DNA of 64,000 nucleotides from Lagopus muta (Eukaryota; Chordata; Aves; Galliformes; Phasianidae). Shown piece by piece: positions 1 to 11,516 of this stretch. A program made the translations under genes and the position numbers. The notes beneath the pieces are model-generated. The model was given only the letters and a program-made list of their open reading frames with translations. It made no database searches and had not been told where the DNA came from. Each line of letters opens with the position of its first letter. Within the stretch, counting starts at the first letter, position 1. Where the stretch lies: assembly GCF_023343835.1 (NCBI RefSeq), contig NC_064434.1, forward strand, positions 3,577,505-3,641,504, given 5' to 3'.

Positions 1-13
1 AATACGCGGTAAT

Positions 14-85
14 GGATAAAAATGCAACAAAGGATAAATATGCAATGAAGGATAAATATGCAATAAAGGATAAATATGCAATAAA
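14..85. repeat. 18-bp tandem repeat, 4 copies
   Basis: Four consecutive 18-base units (each close to GGATAAATATGCAATAAA) run head to tail. The first unit has three changes, the second one, and the last two are identical. The array would lie in the first intron of the AvBD10-like gene on the minus strand. It is AT-rich and shows no coding potential. Confidence 0.9.
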
Positions 86-251
86 TCATATGCTGTTCAT
101 TTTTTTCAAGAATAGATTCTGCCTGAGAATAGATGATGCGTAGCCCCAGCATCATAGATTGCCTATCAGTTGGCCACAGCCTTTTTTTCTTCCTAGGCAC
201 ACACTTGTGCTTGCATCTCCTCTCAGTGGTTGGGTTTATGTTGTATCTCAC

Positions 252-309
252 CTGGAGCAGCCTGGAAGAGGAAGAGGAGAACAGCGAAGAGCACGCAGAG
301 GATCTTCAT
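252..309 (-). CDS. AvBD10: AvBD10-like beta-defensin, signal-peptide exon (partial gene)
   Basis: On the minus strand an ATG at 309 opens MKILCVLFAVLLFLFQAAPG, a classic avian beta-defensin signal peptide with a short basic start, a Leu/Phe core and an Ala/Pro end. The frame runs into a consensus donor (CCA G|GTGAGA) at 252/251, so the intron is phase 1 as in the other defensins here. I recall chicken AvBD10 starting MKILCLLFAVLLFLFQAAPG, one difference; AvBD9 and AvBD8 fit less well. The exons for the six-cysteine mature peptide would lie to the left, outside the window, so the subtype is inferred from the leader alone. The product would be a secreted antimicrobial peptide. The gene points away from AvBD11, AvBD12 and AvBD13, so the cluster changes orientation here. 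Confidence 0.8.
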
Positions 310-398
310 GGCTCAGCTGTGGGCTGTGTGTCCCAAATCCTCAAAGACCGAAGGAGGATGGTGTTTGTTTGAGGAAGAGGCGAGGGAAGGTGCCTGGC

Positions 399-486
399 AT
401 TTATAGGGGTTGTGGGATTGTGAAAGTTTGACGGCTGAGTGCTCTGTCAATAAGTAACTGCACCCAACCTTTTGTCAAGCAATTGG
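399..486 (-). promoter_or_regulatory. Core promoter of AvBD10-like gene (TATA and CCAAT)
   Basis: On the minus strand TATAAAT lies at 405-399, about 90 bases before the start codon at 309. A CCAAT motif lies at 486-482, roughly 80 bases further upstream. The expected start of transcription is near 372. Spacing and order fit a TATA-type inducible promoter; usage is inferred. Confidence 0.6.
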
Positions 487-499
487 TTATCCCCCATAT

Positions 500-1020
500 C
501 ACAAGTTGCAGTGAAAGATCTGGTGAAAATGTTGCAATCTGCAACAGTGAATTTCCACTGACCGTGACGGCCAGTTGTATAATGGGGCTATTAGCCAAGC
601 CCCAAACCTCTGGCTTTTGCAGATTTGTTTCCAGCATGGGTTCAGGCATGGAACATGCAGAGGGCTTGATGGTCAGCCATTGGAGCCCAATTCCAGCATT
701 GGCCCTGAACCTATTGCTTGCTGACGATTCCTATAGCATTTGTCTCCCCATTCCTCTTACTGAGGGAAAGCAATGGGAAGCGTTTCAGTCCTGATGCATT
801 TTTGCTTTGCCATTTTTTATGCAAGTTCCAGACTAACTTCACCCAGTGCAGAGGGCTGACACAAAGTTCTTTCTCTCCTGTAATTCTCACTCATATCCCA
901 CCTTGAGTTCTTTGCATTTTACCAGCTTTTGATATCCACTTTTATTTCCCCTCCTATTGCCCCAAAAGGTTTGGAGAATGGTATAAACCCGTAAGAGATT
1001 TATGGATAATAAGGGAGGAA
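500..1020. other. Intergenic, nothing recognised
   Basis: Sequence upstream of the AvBD10-like promoter. Only short overlapping frames are present, with no splice or family signal. Confidence 0.5.
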
Positions 1021-1090
1021 TCATAGAATCATAGAATCATTAAGGTTGGAGGTCCTTTCAGTGGCTAACATTAGCCCTGGCAAAGATGAC
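1021..1090 (-). mobile_element. CR1 LINE 3'-end fragment
   Basis: It begins with the reverse complement of the CR1 terminal octamer repeat (ATCATAGA units) followed by the diagnostic AGGTTGGA block, then diverges. It is short and old-looking. Confidence 0.75.
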
Positions 1091-1140
1091 TTTACTGTGT
1101 GTGATGTGCAGGCTTGCCACTCACTCCTGAAATGCTGAGA

Positions 1141-1376
1141 ATCATAGAATGCTCCAAGCTGGAAGGAACCCACGGGGATCATTGAATCCAACCCCTGTCC
1201 TCACACAGCACCCCCCAAACTCAGACCCTACATCTGAGAGTGGTAGCCCAGTGCTCCCCGAGCTCCAGCAGCTCGGGGCTGTGCTCACTGCCCTAGGGGG
1301 CTGCTCCATGCCCACCATCCTCTGGGGCAGAACCTTTCCCTCACCCCCACCTGACCCTCCCTTGATGCAGCTCAAA
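1141..1376 (-). mobile_element. CR1 LINE 3'-end fragment
   Basis: It starts ATCATAGAATG, then reads GCTGGAAGGAACCC and continues to the GCAGCTC-type block that closes the conserved CR1 tail in reverse orientation. It resembles an older CR1 subfamily rather than the young copies in the window. Confidence 0.75.
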
Positions 1377-1747
1377 GCACAGATGTTTGTTCAGTTCCTG
1401 CTTCTGGCATTCCGGTTCAGTGGTTTGCTTCCTTGTTATTTCATTTATTAGATTTCAGTGGGAGTTGATGCTATTTTTGTTCTAAGAATTCTTAGCAAGA
1501 TGAAGACATAACTGATGCTTACGTTTAATCTACATGCTAACTGCCAAGTTTAGGCAGTAAGAAGGTAGTAGCCAGGTGAGTCACCTGCTAATGTAGTGAA
1601 TAACAATAAGGTAAACACCATTTTTACTCTTTCATCCATAAAATCTAATCACCAGGGACTGCTCAGATCTTCAGAATGTTCTCTTTCATCCCCTGCCTCG
1701 TACATTGTCCAATGGTGAGGACTCTCTGCTACCACATGCAACGTTTA

Positions 1748-2040
1748 TAGAACCATAGAACAGTAGAATCACCAAGGTTGGAAAAGACCTACAAGATCAT
1801 CCATTCCAACCATCCACCTATCACCAATAGCTCTCATAAACCATGTCCCTCAACACAACATCTAAATGTTCTTTGAGCACCCCCAGGGTTGGTGACTCCA
1901 CCACCTCCCTGGGCAGCCCAGTCCAGTGCCTGACCACTCTTTTGGAAAAGCAGTATTTCCTAATGTCCAACCTGAATCTCCCCTGGTGCAATTTGAGGCC
2001 ATTCCCTCTCACTATTATCCTATCACTATTTAAACAAGCT
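1748..2040 (-). mobile_element. CR1 LINE 3'-end fragment
   Basis: A minus-oriented CR1 tail of nearly 300 bases: terminal ATAGAA units, AAGGTTGGAAAAGACC, the CACCTCCCTGGGCAGCCC block, and the region reading CCAACCTGAATCTCCCCTGG. Confidence 0.9.
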
Positions 2041-2620
2041 CTGCTCACTTTTAGGGCTGTGCTGGTCCCCACATGCAGATTAACCCATATCGACTATCAA
2101 ACAGATAATATCTCAGTGGTGCAAATTTCCATAGCATTCACAGATTTTGACACAAACACTTAATTCTCAGAGGGGGAGAGCAGCACTCCAGTAAAGCAAG
2201 CAATGTTTTAAGCCCTGCTAGCATGCGCACAGCCTTAAAATGTCATTCACAGCAATAGGAAAATTCCATGACTTTGACTGCTAACAAAAACAAAGACAGG
2301 TGCAAGCTGGTTGCTTCAGACCAGGCCAAATTTGTACACAATGCCCCGAGAGCAGAACATTTGATGTTGCATTGACCATTGGCTGGAACACGCCGGTGTG
2401 TACACGGAGCTGCTCCCATGGCTGCCAGGGCCAGGAAGGAGTTCTGCTGGAACCTCTGCTGAATGTTGACTTCCAGACATGATCTGGGAGCTCCAGGAGC
2501 TGTACGTGCCTACCCCAAGAGAATGGAGCTAAGCAAGTAGGTTGTAAGGGGTGTCACTGAAAATCTTATTTAGGAATGCTGCAGTGTGGATACGACAGAA
2601 AGAATGCCTTGAAAATATTC

Positions 2621-2745
2621 ATAGAATCATAGAATCACCAAGGTTGGAAAAGACCTACAAGACAATCCAGTCCAACCATCCACTTATCACCAATACTTCT
2701 CACTAAACCATGTCCCTCGACACATCTAAACGTTCCCTGGAAGTT
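2621..2745 (-). mobile_element. CR1 LINE 3'-end fragment
   Basis: Same subfamily as the copy at 1748-2040 (shared AAGGTTGGAAAAGACCTACA and ACTAAACCATGTCCCTC), but truncated to about 125 bases. Confidence 0.9.
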
Positions 2746-3826
2746 CCTCGAACGTATTAGCAGTGAATGAAAGGGTCTGTGTGGATATCTCCCTCTTTTC
2801 TTCCTTTCTTGATAGGCCAACTATCTCCAGCTAAATGTGCTTCATAACAGGTGCCGTGCCCGCTGCTGTTTGCTTTTGTTCCAATGTTTTCTCAGAGTTC
2901 TCTCAAGCACAGCTTAGAAGCTAACAGCTAGTAAAATTTGGGGATGAGCTGCTCGTAGGGTCTGAGCACTGTTATGCTTTGAGGAGTGTTTAATGATACA
3001 GGTGTACCTGTATTTGGGCACAGTAAATTTTGATTTTGCCATTTTAACTAGGAATATGCATTTAAAGCTACATAGGCACATGATTATTTAGAAGAGCATA
3101 TACTTACATATCAGTAACACCATTTTTGTGCCTACGAATACTTCAGTAGTCTCCTTACATTCTTAATTATGGCACAAATCCTTGCAATACTTACAGTGAT
3201 TCATATTTGTGGCGTTTCGTCTTTCATTGGTCAAAAGCAAAGTAAGAGAATAAAATCTGACAATGCTTTGTTCTTCAGTTGCCTTAAGCTTCCAAGATTT
3301 AGCTAATCAGATGAAGGAACATGGACTGAAATCTTACATTCCTCTTATAACCAAGTACATGTAGGGTAATTTTAACAAAAACATACAGGTTTTTCTAAAT
3401 GAGAGAATGCCAATGGATGAGCAAATTCCTAGCATCCTCAAAAAGGCACACAGGTCTGATGCAGGCAGAAAAGGAGACTGAAAAGCCACTGTATGCACCG
3501 AGTTCAAGGACACCATACTGCTGGAGGCTGGCAACCTGGTCAATTATTACCTATTGGCAGCTTGGCTACCCTTGGTTGCTTTTATCTCCATTGCATTTGT
3601 CATCGTGTTGCAATCCATACAGTGAGTCAGTTAAATAAACCTGTGCACACAGGTGCTAAAAAACTACACAGCCAATGTAACATCCCCATAAAATCTGTGC
3701 AAGATGAAGATTCCCCTGTAAAGATGGAGTTAGAAGGAATGACAACAAATGTACGTGAGGGAGAATGTGAGGCAGGAGGTGCTGATTGCTATGGAGAGAA
3801 GGCAAATTCCTCTCCAGCCTTATCCT
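2746..3826. other. Intergenic, nothing recognised
   Basis: AT-rich unique sequence with no open frame or repeat that I can tie to a family. Confidence 0.5.
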
Positions 3827-4180
3827 AGAATCATAGAATCATGGGATGACTTGGGTCGGAAGGGACCTTAAAGTTCACCCAGTCCCAACTCCTGCCACAG
3901 CTTGGTTCCCCTCCAGCAGCTCAGGATGCCCAGAGCCCATCCATGGCCTTGGGCACCTCCAGGGATGGGCACCCACAGCTCTGGGCAGCAGTGCCAGGCA
4001 TCACCGCAATCTCAGTGAAAGCTTTCCCTCTGAATTCCAATCCAAATTTCCCCTCTTATAGTTTGCTGCCATTTCAACTTGTCCTACCAGTCCATGCAAA
4101 AAGTTGATTTCTCTCCTGTTTATAACATCCCTTTAAGCATTGGAAGGCCACAATGAGTCCTCCCCACAGCCTTCACTTGT
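3827..4180 (-). mobile_element. CR1 LINE 3'-end fragment (about 350 bp)
   Basis: It begins AGAATCATAGAATCATGGGATG and GGTCGGAAGGGACC. It extends through the CCCAGAGCCCATCCA block to the more internal CTCCTGTTTATA...AGGCCACAATGAG region seen in longer CR1 copies such as 49951-50465. Confidence 0.88.
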
Positions 4181-4295
4181 CTGATGAGTTTCCTGATCTC
4201 TCACATATCACCGTTTCTGGAGTGCTGCATCTCCTGGTGATGTCAAGTCTTCTGTGCAGATGCTATTGTAGGAAACAGCACAAACAGCACACTGT

Positions 4296-4376
4296 AGGTG
4301 TCCCTATTATTGCAGGGAGTTGGACTAGATTATCTTTAAAGGTCCCTTCCAACACAAACGATTCTGTGATTCTATG
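4296..4376 (+). mobile_element. CR1 LINE 3' terminus
   Basis: The plus-oriented last 80 bases: GCAGGGAGTTGGACTAGAT, GGTCCCTTCCAACAC, then the GATTCTGTGATTCTATG tail. Confidence 0.85.
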
Positions 4377-5540
4377 GGGTCACATACATCAGGCAGGTCA
4401 GTGTGGCATTGACCTTCACCTACACACACGTGATGGTTGGCATAGATAACAGGCAAGTCTGCTGTCTCTGCCGTGTCCAAAATCTCATTATTACTCACTG
4501 AGGTGTAGCTGATATTGCCAGTGAAGCCTGGACAGTGATTCAGCCAATCTCTCTGTGTCTGCTCTAACAGATTAAATAGTGTCAGGACTGGAGCGCTGGA
4601 GTTTGATCATCCATAATAAATTTTTGGAATGGCCTTGGCAATTTTGACCTCCGCTAGCACTCTGCCAAAAATTCCTGAGCAGTTTCAATGCTAAATCCAG
4701 GCTAGAAAGTATGCCAGCAGGCAGTCTGGTGTGGTAACCTTGGTCAGGAAGCAGAGATGGTTGCATAATATGGGTATGGTTGCTCACACTATCAGATCTC
4801 AGGACCTAGAGAAAGGCATTGCTTACTAGTATAGAAATGCAATTTTCCAGCCTGTATGTGCAACTAATGGTACTGCAGGCATGCATGGCTTCTAAAATCC
4901 TTGCTGGAAATCAACTGGCTCTGCTTCCCAGTTGGGCAGATGGCGAACTGTGAGGAATAATACTAACAGCAAGATTATTGCTGACCTGAAAAATGCAGGA
5001 TGCCCAGGGAATTAGAAAAGATGGTTTGAAGTACAGTACTTCAAGGAGCAAAGAAAACAGGCTACATGTAGGACTCCCTTTGAGTAAGGAGATGGTTACT
5101 TCATATCTAGTCCTCTGGAGAGCAGATTACATCTCCTGAGGTCAATGTCACAGGCAAAACCTGGTTGTGTAACCCATGATGTAATCAAGAAGATAATCAA
5201 TTTCCAATGAACAAACCAGTGCCTTATGAAATGTGCGCAGGGGCTGGGTGCTTTCTAACACCCTATGGGCTACATCTGCTGGGGAAAGGAAGGGAAGGAA
5301 CAGCACCTGACTGGGGATCAGGCTCTCTGCCCTTGTGGCTTCATCACCACAATGCTTGCTTCTTAGTTACTATCTTGAGACAAGGTATTTTTGTACAAAA
5401 CTGGAGGCCAGGCAAAGCTGAGAGGGCTTTTACCACTGCTGCTGGTCGTGTTACACCTCCAAGTGTCCTTAAGGTGTAGAGATAAATATGCGGTGATGGC
5501 TGTGGTCCAGAGACCAAGAGTGAGCACTGACTCTGAGATA
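4377..5540. other. Intergenic, nothing recognised
   Basis: No supported gene. The frames present are short and lack family features. Confidence 0.5.
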
Positions 5541-5733
5541 TAGAATAGAATAGAATGGAATGGAATGGAATGGAATGGAATGGAATGGAATGGAATGGAA
5601 TAGAATAGAATAGAATAGAATAGAATAGAATAGAATAGAATAGAATAGAATAGAATAGAATAGAATAGAATAGAATAGAATAGAATAGAGTAGAGTGGAG
5701 TAGAGTAGAGTGGAATGGAATGGAATGGAATAG
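5541..5733. repeat. Pentanucleotide array TAGAA/TGGAA/TAGAG
   Basis: About 38 tandem 5-base units arranged in blocks: TAGAA, then TGGAA, a long TAGAA run, TAGAG/TGGAG, then TGGAA again. The array directly abuts the 3' end of a minus-oriented CR1. It looks like a local expansion of that element's ATAGAATAGA-type tail. Confidence 0.95.
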
Positions 5734-5785
5734 TTTGAGTTGGAAGGGACCTTTTCAGGCCATCTAGCCCAACTCCCCTGAAATG
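5734..5785 (-). mobile_element. CR1 LINE 3'-end fragment fused to pentamer array
   Basis: It reads GTTTGAGTTGGAAGGGACC then GGCCATCTAGCCCAACTCCC, the CR1 end in reverse orientation. The normal octamer tail is replaced by the pentamer array at 5541-5733. Confidence 0.85.
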
Positions 5786-6837
5786 AGTAGGAATATCTAT
5801 ATCTCAATCAAGTGCTCAGGGCTCTCTGCTGCTAGTTTCAGGTCACTTTCTTGCTGGAACTTTTCATTTGTGGGTTCAAAGGGCCTCAATATAGGACTAT
5901 GATGTTTCTTAGGGGTCAGAGACAGGACTCTGAAAATCTCCTTGACATCTACTCTCTCTATCCACTTTAATACCTCCTTGATTTTCGTCTGCTGAAGTTG
6001 ACCAAACACTCGAGACCATTTGAAGGCACTCATCCCTGTCATCACAGCACCTAAGAGGGTCACTTCTAGCCTTCAGCATAAAGGTCCCTGCAGAGTCACC
6101 CACTGCTAATAGCTCCTGCTCCCCTGTGCATGACTTTACTGAGAAACCAAGCCTATAACAGCAGCACCTCTCAACCCCCGCCTCAGACAGCATTCCTGCT
6201 GGGTAATGAGCCTAAACTCCAGCAGGCAGTGACCTTTGGAAAGGCCAGGATTTGCTTGCAGCAGGCTGGGCTGCATTTCTGAGGAGTCCCCTGTGCAGTT
6301 TGCACGCCCACGTCTCTGCTGGGGGCGTAAAGCGTGGTTTCAGCTGCCCTTCACCCTCACCTCTGGTCCTTCAGAGGTGCATCGTGGATAGCTTTGTGGG
6401 CGTTGGTACAAAGAGCATGTGTAAATGTTTGGCCTTGGTAAAGAACTATGGAAATACAGAGAAAAAAAAAATATGCCTGCCTCCTTCTCACAGCAAAAGA
6501 ATTATTACCTCTCCACAGGCAAGTCCTGTGGATCACCTCTCTTCAGGCATTACCTACGAGGCAGAATTTTCAGCAGCCTATCCGGATCACCTGGAGTTGA
6601 TTGTCAACATCTCCCCTTTGCCTTCTGATCTGGGTTTTGTTCTACGCCTAACTTCTTCACTGGGCTGGGGCAGAAGGATGCACAGAATGAGAGAATCCTA
6701 GAAAAGTTTGGGTTGGGATTGACCTTCTTACAAGGTAATATTCATAACAAAAAAAGAAAAAAGGAAAAAAGAGAAAATGTACATGAATCTTCAAACACAG
6801 AAAACTGAGAAACAGTTGCTCATCTTCCTTCTACTTC
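5786..6837. other. Intergenic with small CR1 scrap near 6690-6735
   Basis: Mostly unique sequence. At about 6690-6735, AGAATCCTAGAA and GTTTGGGTTGGGATTGACC look like a very short, decayed CR1 tail on the minus strand. No gene supported. Confidence 0.5.
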
Positions 6838-7033
6838 TGTGATAAGGGTGGTGAAGCACTGGCACAGGTTGCCCAGAGACCAGTGGGTGCCCCCTCCCTG
6901 CAGACAGCCAAGGTCAGGCTGGATGGGCTCTGAGCACTGATGGAGCTGTGGGTGTCCCTGCTCAGGGCAGGGAGTGGGGCAGATGGCCTTGAAGGGTTCC
7001 TTCCAACTCAACAGTTACTTGATCATTTTGTGG
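6838..7033 (+). mobile_element. CR1 LINE 3'-end fragment
   Basis: Plus-oriented tail: GGTGGTGAAGCACTGGCACA, GGTTGCCCAGAG, GGTCAGGCTGGATGGGCTC, then a decayed terminal octamer. Confidence 0.9.
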
Positions 7034-8390
7034 CATAAAGCTTTTGAAAAGGGTGTGCTGAGAGCAACACGGCCATGAGATTGGGCATCCAAAAGAAGTG
7101 TACTGGTAACATCAAGGTGCAAAGCCTGCTTTCCTTAGTGAGGGGTCAGGAAGGCAAATAGAGACACAGAGAGAAGCAGACAGAGGAGGGGAGAGCAGTC
7201 AGGAATCTGCTGAATCTTCTTAGGGCATTACACGTGATGCAGCGGTTGCTGAACTTGCCTTGTTGGGTAATGGTGTGACTAATTGCTGCTTCCCACACAC
7301 TTACTTGGTTTGAGACAGTCACAAACACGTTATCTGACCTTCTAGGATGCTGTAAGGACTGCTTGGTATGATCACACTCTTAGCCTTGTGAGAAGGGGCA
7401 TGGTGTCCTGATCAGGGCCACACACTCCCATTCAGTCCTGCCACTTGCATTCTAGGCAGAAATTCACATCATGCCTCCTTTACTGCAAGCATAAGGGATA
7501 AGAAGCTTCTGACACACTTCTGAGGCTTTGAAAACTCAACCAACTGTGATAGATCATGGAATGCTGTTAGAAGAACAGTTACCTTCAAAGGAATGGCCTG
7601 TGACTTGTGCCTTTCCCATTTGGACACATTCATTTCCAAAATTTACTCTTGGTCGCATCTTACTACTGACACTGGGGTCTGCCCACTGAGGGGGTTTCTG
7701 GACTTCATCTAGATCTTCTTGCAATTTATGCTGACATTCCTCCAGTTTCCAAGAAGACTTTCACTCACAAGCATATTCCGGGTGTGCACCTTGATAAAGA
7801 CATGAAAAACTGCTAAGAGGAATTAAAAATCATTCTGAATGCAGTTCATAAGTCTGGTGTCACCAAAGATGTGAACATCTGGTGGGATCAATGGAATGAA
7901 GAAGTGAGACTGTCTTGACTCTTAAAAAAATGCTAAGAGAAAGATGCAACTGTGTGTGTATTTTCAGGTTTGAGAACTGCAGTGGAGACAAAGAAATTGC
8001 TTTTAGTCCTATTTACTGTTATTGTGTCCTGAAATTGTTCCAAAGAAGTACTTCTCTACTCTGGATTCCTTTATAATCCATCTCATACCACATCTGGTTT
8101 ATAATCAGATTTTAAAGATATCAGTGAAGATATCTGGATAGATATCTTCTAGAAAGACATCTGGAAGTCCCTTTGCCTCCAGACTGCAGAGAAGGATGAA
8201 TACCATCCTCTTTCTATCAGCAAAAATACACTGGGATCTCAATAGACTCCTCCATCCCTCTCCATCAGTAACACTGTTCAGACCCTGAGGAAAGAAGGGG
8301 CTTTAGATCTCATTACTGACAGTGTTCCTTCTGAGTTACTCTCCCTTCACAAACAGGAGGGTCTTTATCCGTAAAAGCATCCCAGAGTAC
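7034..8390. other. Intergenic, nothing recognised
   Basis: Unique moderately AT-rich sequence without supported coding or repeat features. Confidence 0.5.
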
Positions 8391-8580
8391 AAAAATGATC
8401 ACACCTTGACCGCTGGCAGGGAGGTCTGACCTTGCCCTCAGCTGCAACGCTGTACAACAGAATGGAGGGAAATGAAAACACAACTTCTGTTTCCAGGGCA
8501 GTCATGGGATCGTGCTTGAAGTGATCTTGAAGAGTAACCCAGATGCTTGTACAGGCAGAAAAAGCCTTGTTACCTGATGT
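8391..8580 (+). repeat. Dispersed duplicated block, copy A
   Basis: This stretch aligns over nearly its whole length with 12259-12450. Shared anchors in the same order are CACACCTT, TCTGACCTTGCCCTCA (copy B: TTTGACCTCGCCCTCA), AGAATGGAGGG, AATGAAAAC, GCAGTCATGGGATC and CCCAGATGCTTGTA. It does not match CR1. It may be part of an older segmental duplication or an unnamed family of repeats. Confidence 0.85.
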
Positions 8581-10874
8581 ATTTCAAAACTCTCTGGTAT
8601 CATTTTCAGCAGACACAAGATATCCAGAACTGAGCCCAGCTCAATACTGGCAGAAGGGCTCCCAAATCTGAAAAGTTGGACTTTTATTCACGGGCTTCAA
8701 GTACACCTCTGGTTAAGCCACTTGTGTGTCAGTGTTCAGATAAATGGCTTTTTATAGTGGGATAGCAGGACTGATCATCATTTTCTGAGTCATGAATGGG
8801 AAATACCTGCTACAGGATTTTACAATTTTATAGAACAGAGGTGTGCTTTTCTGCCTCACACTTTCCCATATGATTTTGCCTCAAAGATTTCCTGTTTTAT
8901 GCAAAGTGGAGAGATGTAGCTTGAAAAAAATCAAAGAGCCTTCGTACTATGAAGCAATTTTGTCACCAACAGACCTATAACTCCTTCCCTTGCATGGAAG
9001 TCACAAATCTCTACTGCCTGGTAAACTGTTCCCTTGATTAACACACAACACCAAACAGCTCTTGCCTAAATTGTGGCTCAGATCACTATTATGTTTGAGT
9101 TTATTTTTTGTTTTTTTGTTTGTTTTTTTTTTTATAAAAAGGCATCAAAAAGTCTTAAAACTTCATCCCAGTGAACGCAGCCGGCTGGTGCAATGTTTGG
9201 TTTCCTAATGGCATGTCTGCATTCGGACCATCCACACTTCAGTGCCATCTCATCTGCCTTTCCACGTTTCCCTTGGAAGGGCTGAGGACATGAAACAACG
9301 AGGTGGCGACATCTGGAGGACGGCCACCAAAGAAATCTGCTCATGCAACTCACCGGTGAGTCAACGAAAGCTTTCGGGACAGCGAGGAGGGGCCGTTAGG
9401 CTTGGGCTCCATCAGAAAAGGGAGAATGTGAGCCATAGGAAGGTGCACGCCAGGTTTTTGGCATGGAGGTGACAGCTGTGGAAACGCCTTGTCGTCCTAG
9501 GTTCATCAGATTCTCCTCGCCTCTGTCTGTGGATGTGACTCCCAGGCAATGTGAGGCTTAGTGCAGCCCCAGGGCTCCCGAAAGCTGTGATGCCCAGCTG
9601 TGGCCTGGTCTAATGTTTGGCTGTTTTCCCTTCTGTCTCCACCCTCAGGACACAGAAGAGTGTTTGAACAGCATCAAAACCTTCTCTGTTTCTCAATCTG
9701 CCCCCTCCGAGAATGGGCTGGGAGGGCTCACAAGAGGTTGGGAAGGGACACAACCAGGCAGACGACCTGAAATAACCAAAGGGATATTCCTTAACATATA
9801 ACATCATGCTCAGCAAAAAAAAATGGAAAGAGATGGGGCTTAGGGGTTCAGCATCTTTTGCCTGGAGTTAGCTGGGCATCAGCCTATTTGTGGGTGGTGC
9901 TGAGAGATTGCCTTTAAAACCCTTGTTTCATTCCATGGTGTTTCTCTTCTTCTATTTCTCTTTCACTCACAATTTTTTTTCCTCGATTCACAAATTTCCT
10001 TCCTTTTACTCCTTTTCTATTCCTCCATCCCTTTAGGGGTGGTAGAGAAGTGAGTGACTGGCTGTGTGGTGCTTTGCTGCCTTCCAGAGGTAATCCATAA
10101 TGCCTTTTTGAGACACTCCATCTACCAGATTCCCTTATCTGATCTTCCTCACTGACTGAAGGGCGTTTTGGTGGCTACACAACCTTTTGAAGACATTAAT
10201 CCAGTACCATGTTCTGTTCAACTAACATCCAAAACTCAAGACTGCCACATTAGGTGAGCTCTTCACTTCTGTGATTATAATGGAGCGTTGGGTGAATGTT
10301 CTCTTTCCTGTGTTGTATTGTATTCCTGTATTGGATGCAGAACTGTGTGGCTTTGCTTTCTGTTCAGTGTCTGACCCATAGGCGTAGCAGCCTGTGCCTG
10401 CAAAGAGAGATTACAACCCTGGCGTGAGAGAAGTTCCTATTTTCAATTCCTCTCTACCCTTTTGCTGCCACGCTCAGTGCTCCTTTGTCTCTTTTTATTA
10501 TATTCCCTGTATTTGTCTTTAAAAGTTCACCTTTGAAGAATCCTTAAAAGATTTCCACTGCTTTGAGTGAATTATAACTACGACTATGTCTTCTCACAGC
10601 TTCAGGCCTCTTCTTTTTCTAGCACTCCACTCACTCTGCCCATCTCATCAAGAAATGCATGGGGCACCAGAAAGAGAGCGAGTAGAGTCTTAAACATCCT
10701 GATGACCAGTCCTTATAGCTGGCTTCCAGTTCCTCACAGCTGAACATTTCTACAGAATCAACAGAAAGACACTGGTATAATGGAGCAAGTCCAGTGAGAG
10801 CCACAAAAGTGGTAAGGAGCTCGGGCACTTGACAGACGAGGAGAAGCAGAGACAGTGGGGTTTGCTTGGCAGAA
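8581..10874. other. Intergenic, nothing recognised
   Basis: Contains a poly-T rich patch near 9100-9133 and otherwise unique sequence. No supported gene. Confidence 0.5.
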
Positions 10875-10976
10875 AGAAGATAAACTGATCGAGGTTGGTG
10901 GCCCTGCATGTGGCAGGGGGGTTGGAGATTTGTGATCCATGAGGTCCCTTCCAACCCTGGCCATTCTGTGATTCTA
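10875..10976 (+). mobile_element. CR1 LINE 3' terminus
   Basis: Plus-oriented end: GGTTGGTGGCCCTGCATGTG, GGTCCCTTCCAACCCTGGCC, ATTCTGTGATTCTA. Confidence 0.85.
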
Positions 10977-11085
10977 GCTAACAGGAAAGTGGACTGAGAC
11001 TTTTCTTAAAGTGCACAGTGATAAGATGAGGAGAAAGTACAAATTACAACAACAGGACAGATTGCCATTGGGTGCCAGGCCAGAG

Positions 11086-11155
11086 AGCACCAGTGCTGTG
11101 GTGGATAACATGCCTTGCTAAGGATCAGGAGACTGCAAGATGGACTTTTTGTAAA
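11086..11155 (+). pseudogene. Decayed tRNA-Arg copy
   Basis: It aligns end to end with the intact tRNA-Arg at 12561-12633. Shared pieces in order are CCAGTG, TGGATAAC, TGCCT, GGATCAGGAGA and TGCA. The anticodon loop reads differently (CTAAGGA against CTACGGA). The TTCGA box of the T arm is lost, so pol III transcription is unlikely. It is best read as an old duplicate of the neighbouring gene. Confidence 0.7.
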
Positions 11156-11444
11156 TGTCCTTACCTGGAATCAGCTACACTTGCCCTTGTGGGTATCAGG
11201 GATGGGAGAAAAAGTACCCAAACATGACACTGGACTGAGATGATCACTGCTTCCCTTCCAAATATGGGATGAGGGAAGATGAAAGGTATCCTAACACTTT
11301 CCAAAACTGGTCCAGATGACAAGACGTCTCTGCCAGGATATATTTGCTGCCCTTTGGTGAAGCTGTGGGATCTGGAGCAGGAGGGCAAAAGAGCTGCCCT
11401 TGGGCCAGCCATCCCATCACAGCACCCCAGAGAGGAGGACGTGC

Positions 11445-11516
11445 TGACCCCGGTGTGATTTGAACACACAGCCTTCTGATCTGGAGTCAGACGCGCTACC
11501 ATTGCGCCACGAGGTC
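11445..11516 (-). tRNA. tRNA-Trp (CCA)
   Basis: A 72-base minus-strand gene. The acceptor stem GACCTCG pairs with CGGGGTC (one T-G), with discriminator A. The D arm contains GGCGCAATGGTAGCGC, the anticodon stem TCTGA/TCAGA encloses loop CTCCAGA (anticodon CCA), and the T stem GTGTG/CACAC encloses TTCAAAT. Both internal pol III promoter boxes are present and no mismatch breaks a stem, so it looks functional. The nearest T run downstream on its strand is over 50 bases away. It is the leftmost of three Trp copies and points opposite to the second. Confidence 0.93.

Noticed and set aside
133-431. Plus-strand frames over the AvBD10 leader exon
   Set aside because: Shadows of the minus-strand signal-peptide exon and promoter.
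5469-5807. Minus-strand frame of repeated SILFY-type residues
   Set aside because: Translation of the TAGAA/TGGAA pentamer array; not a gene.
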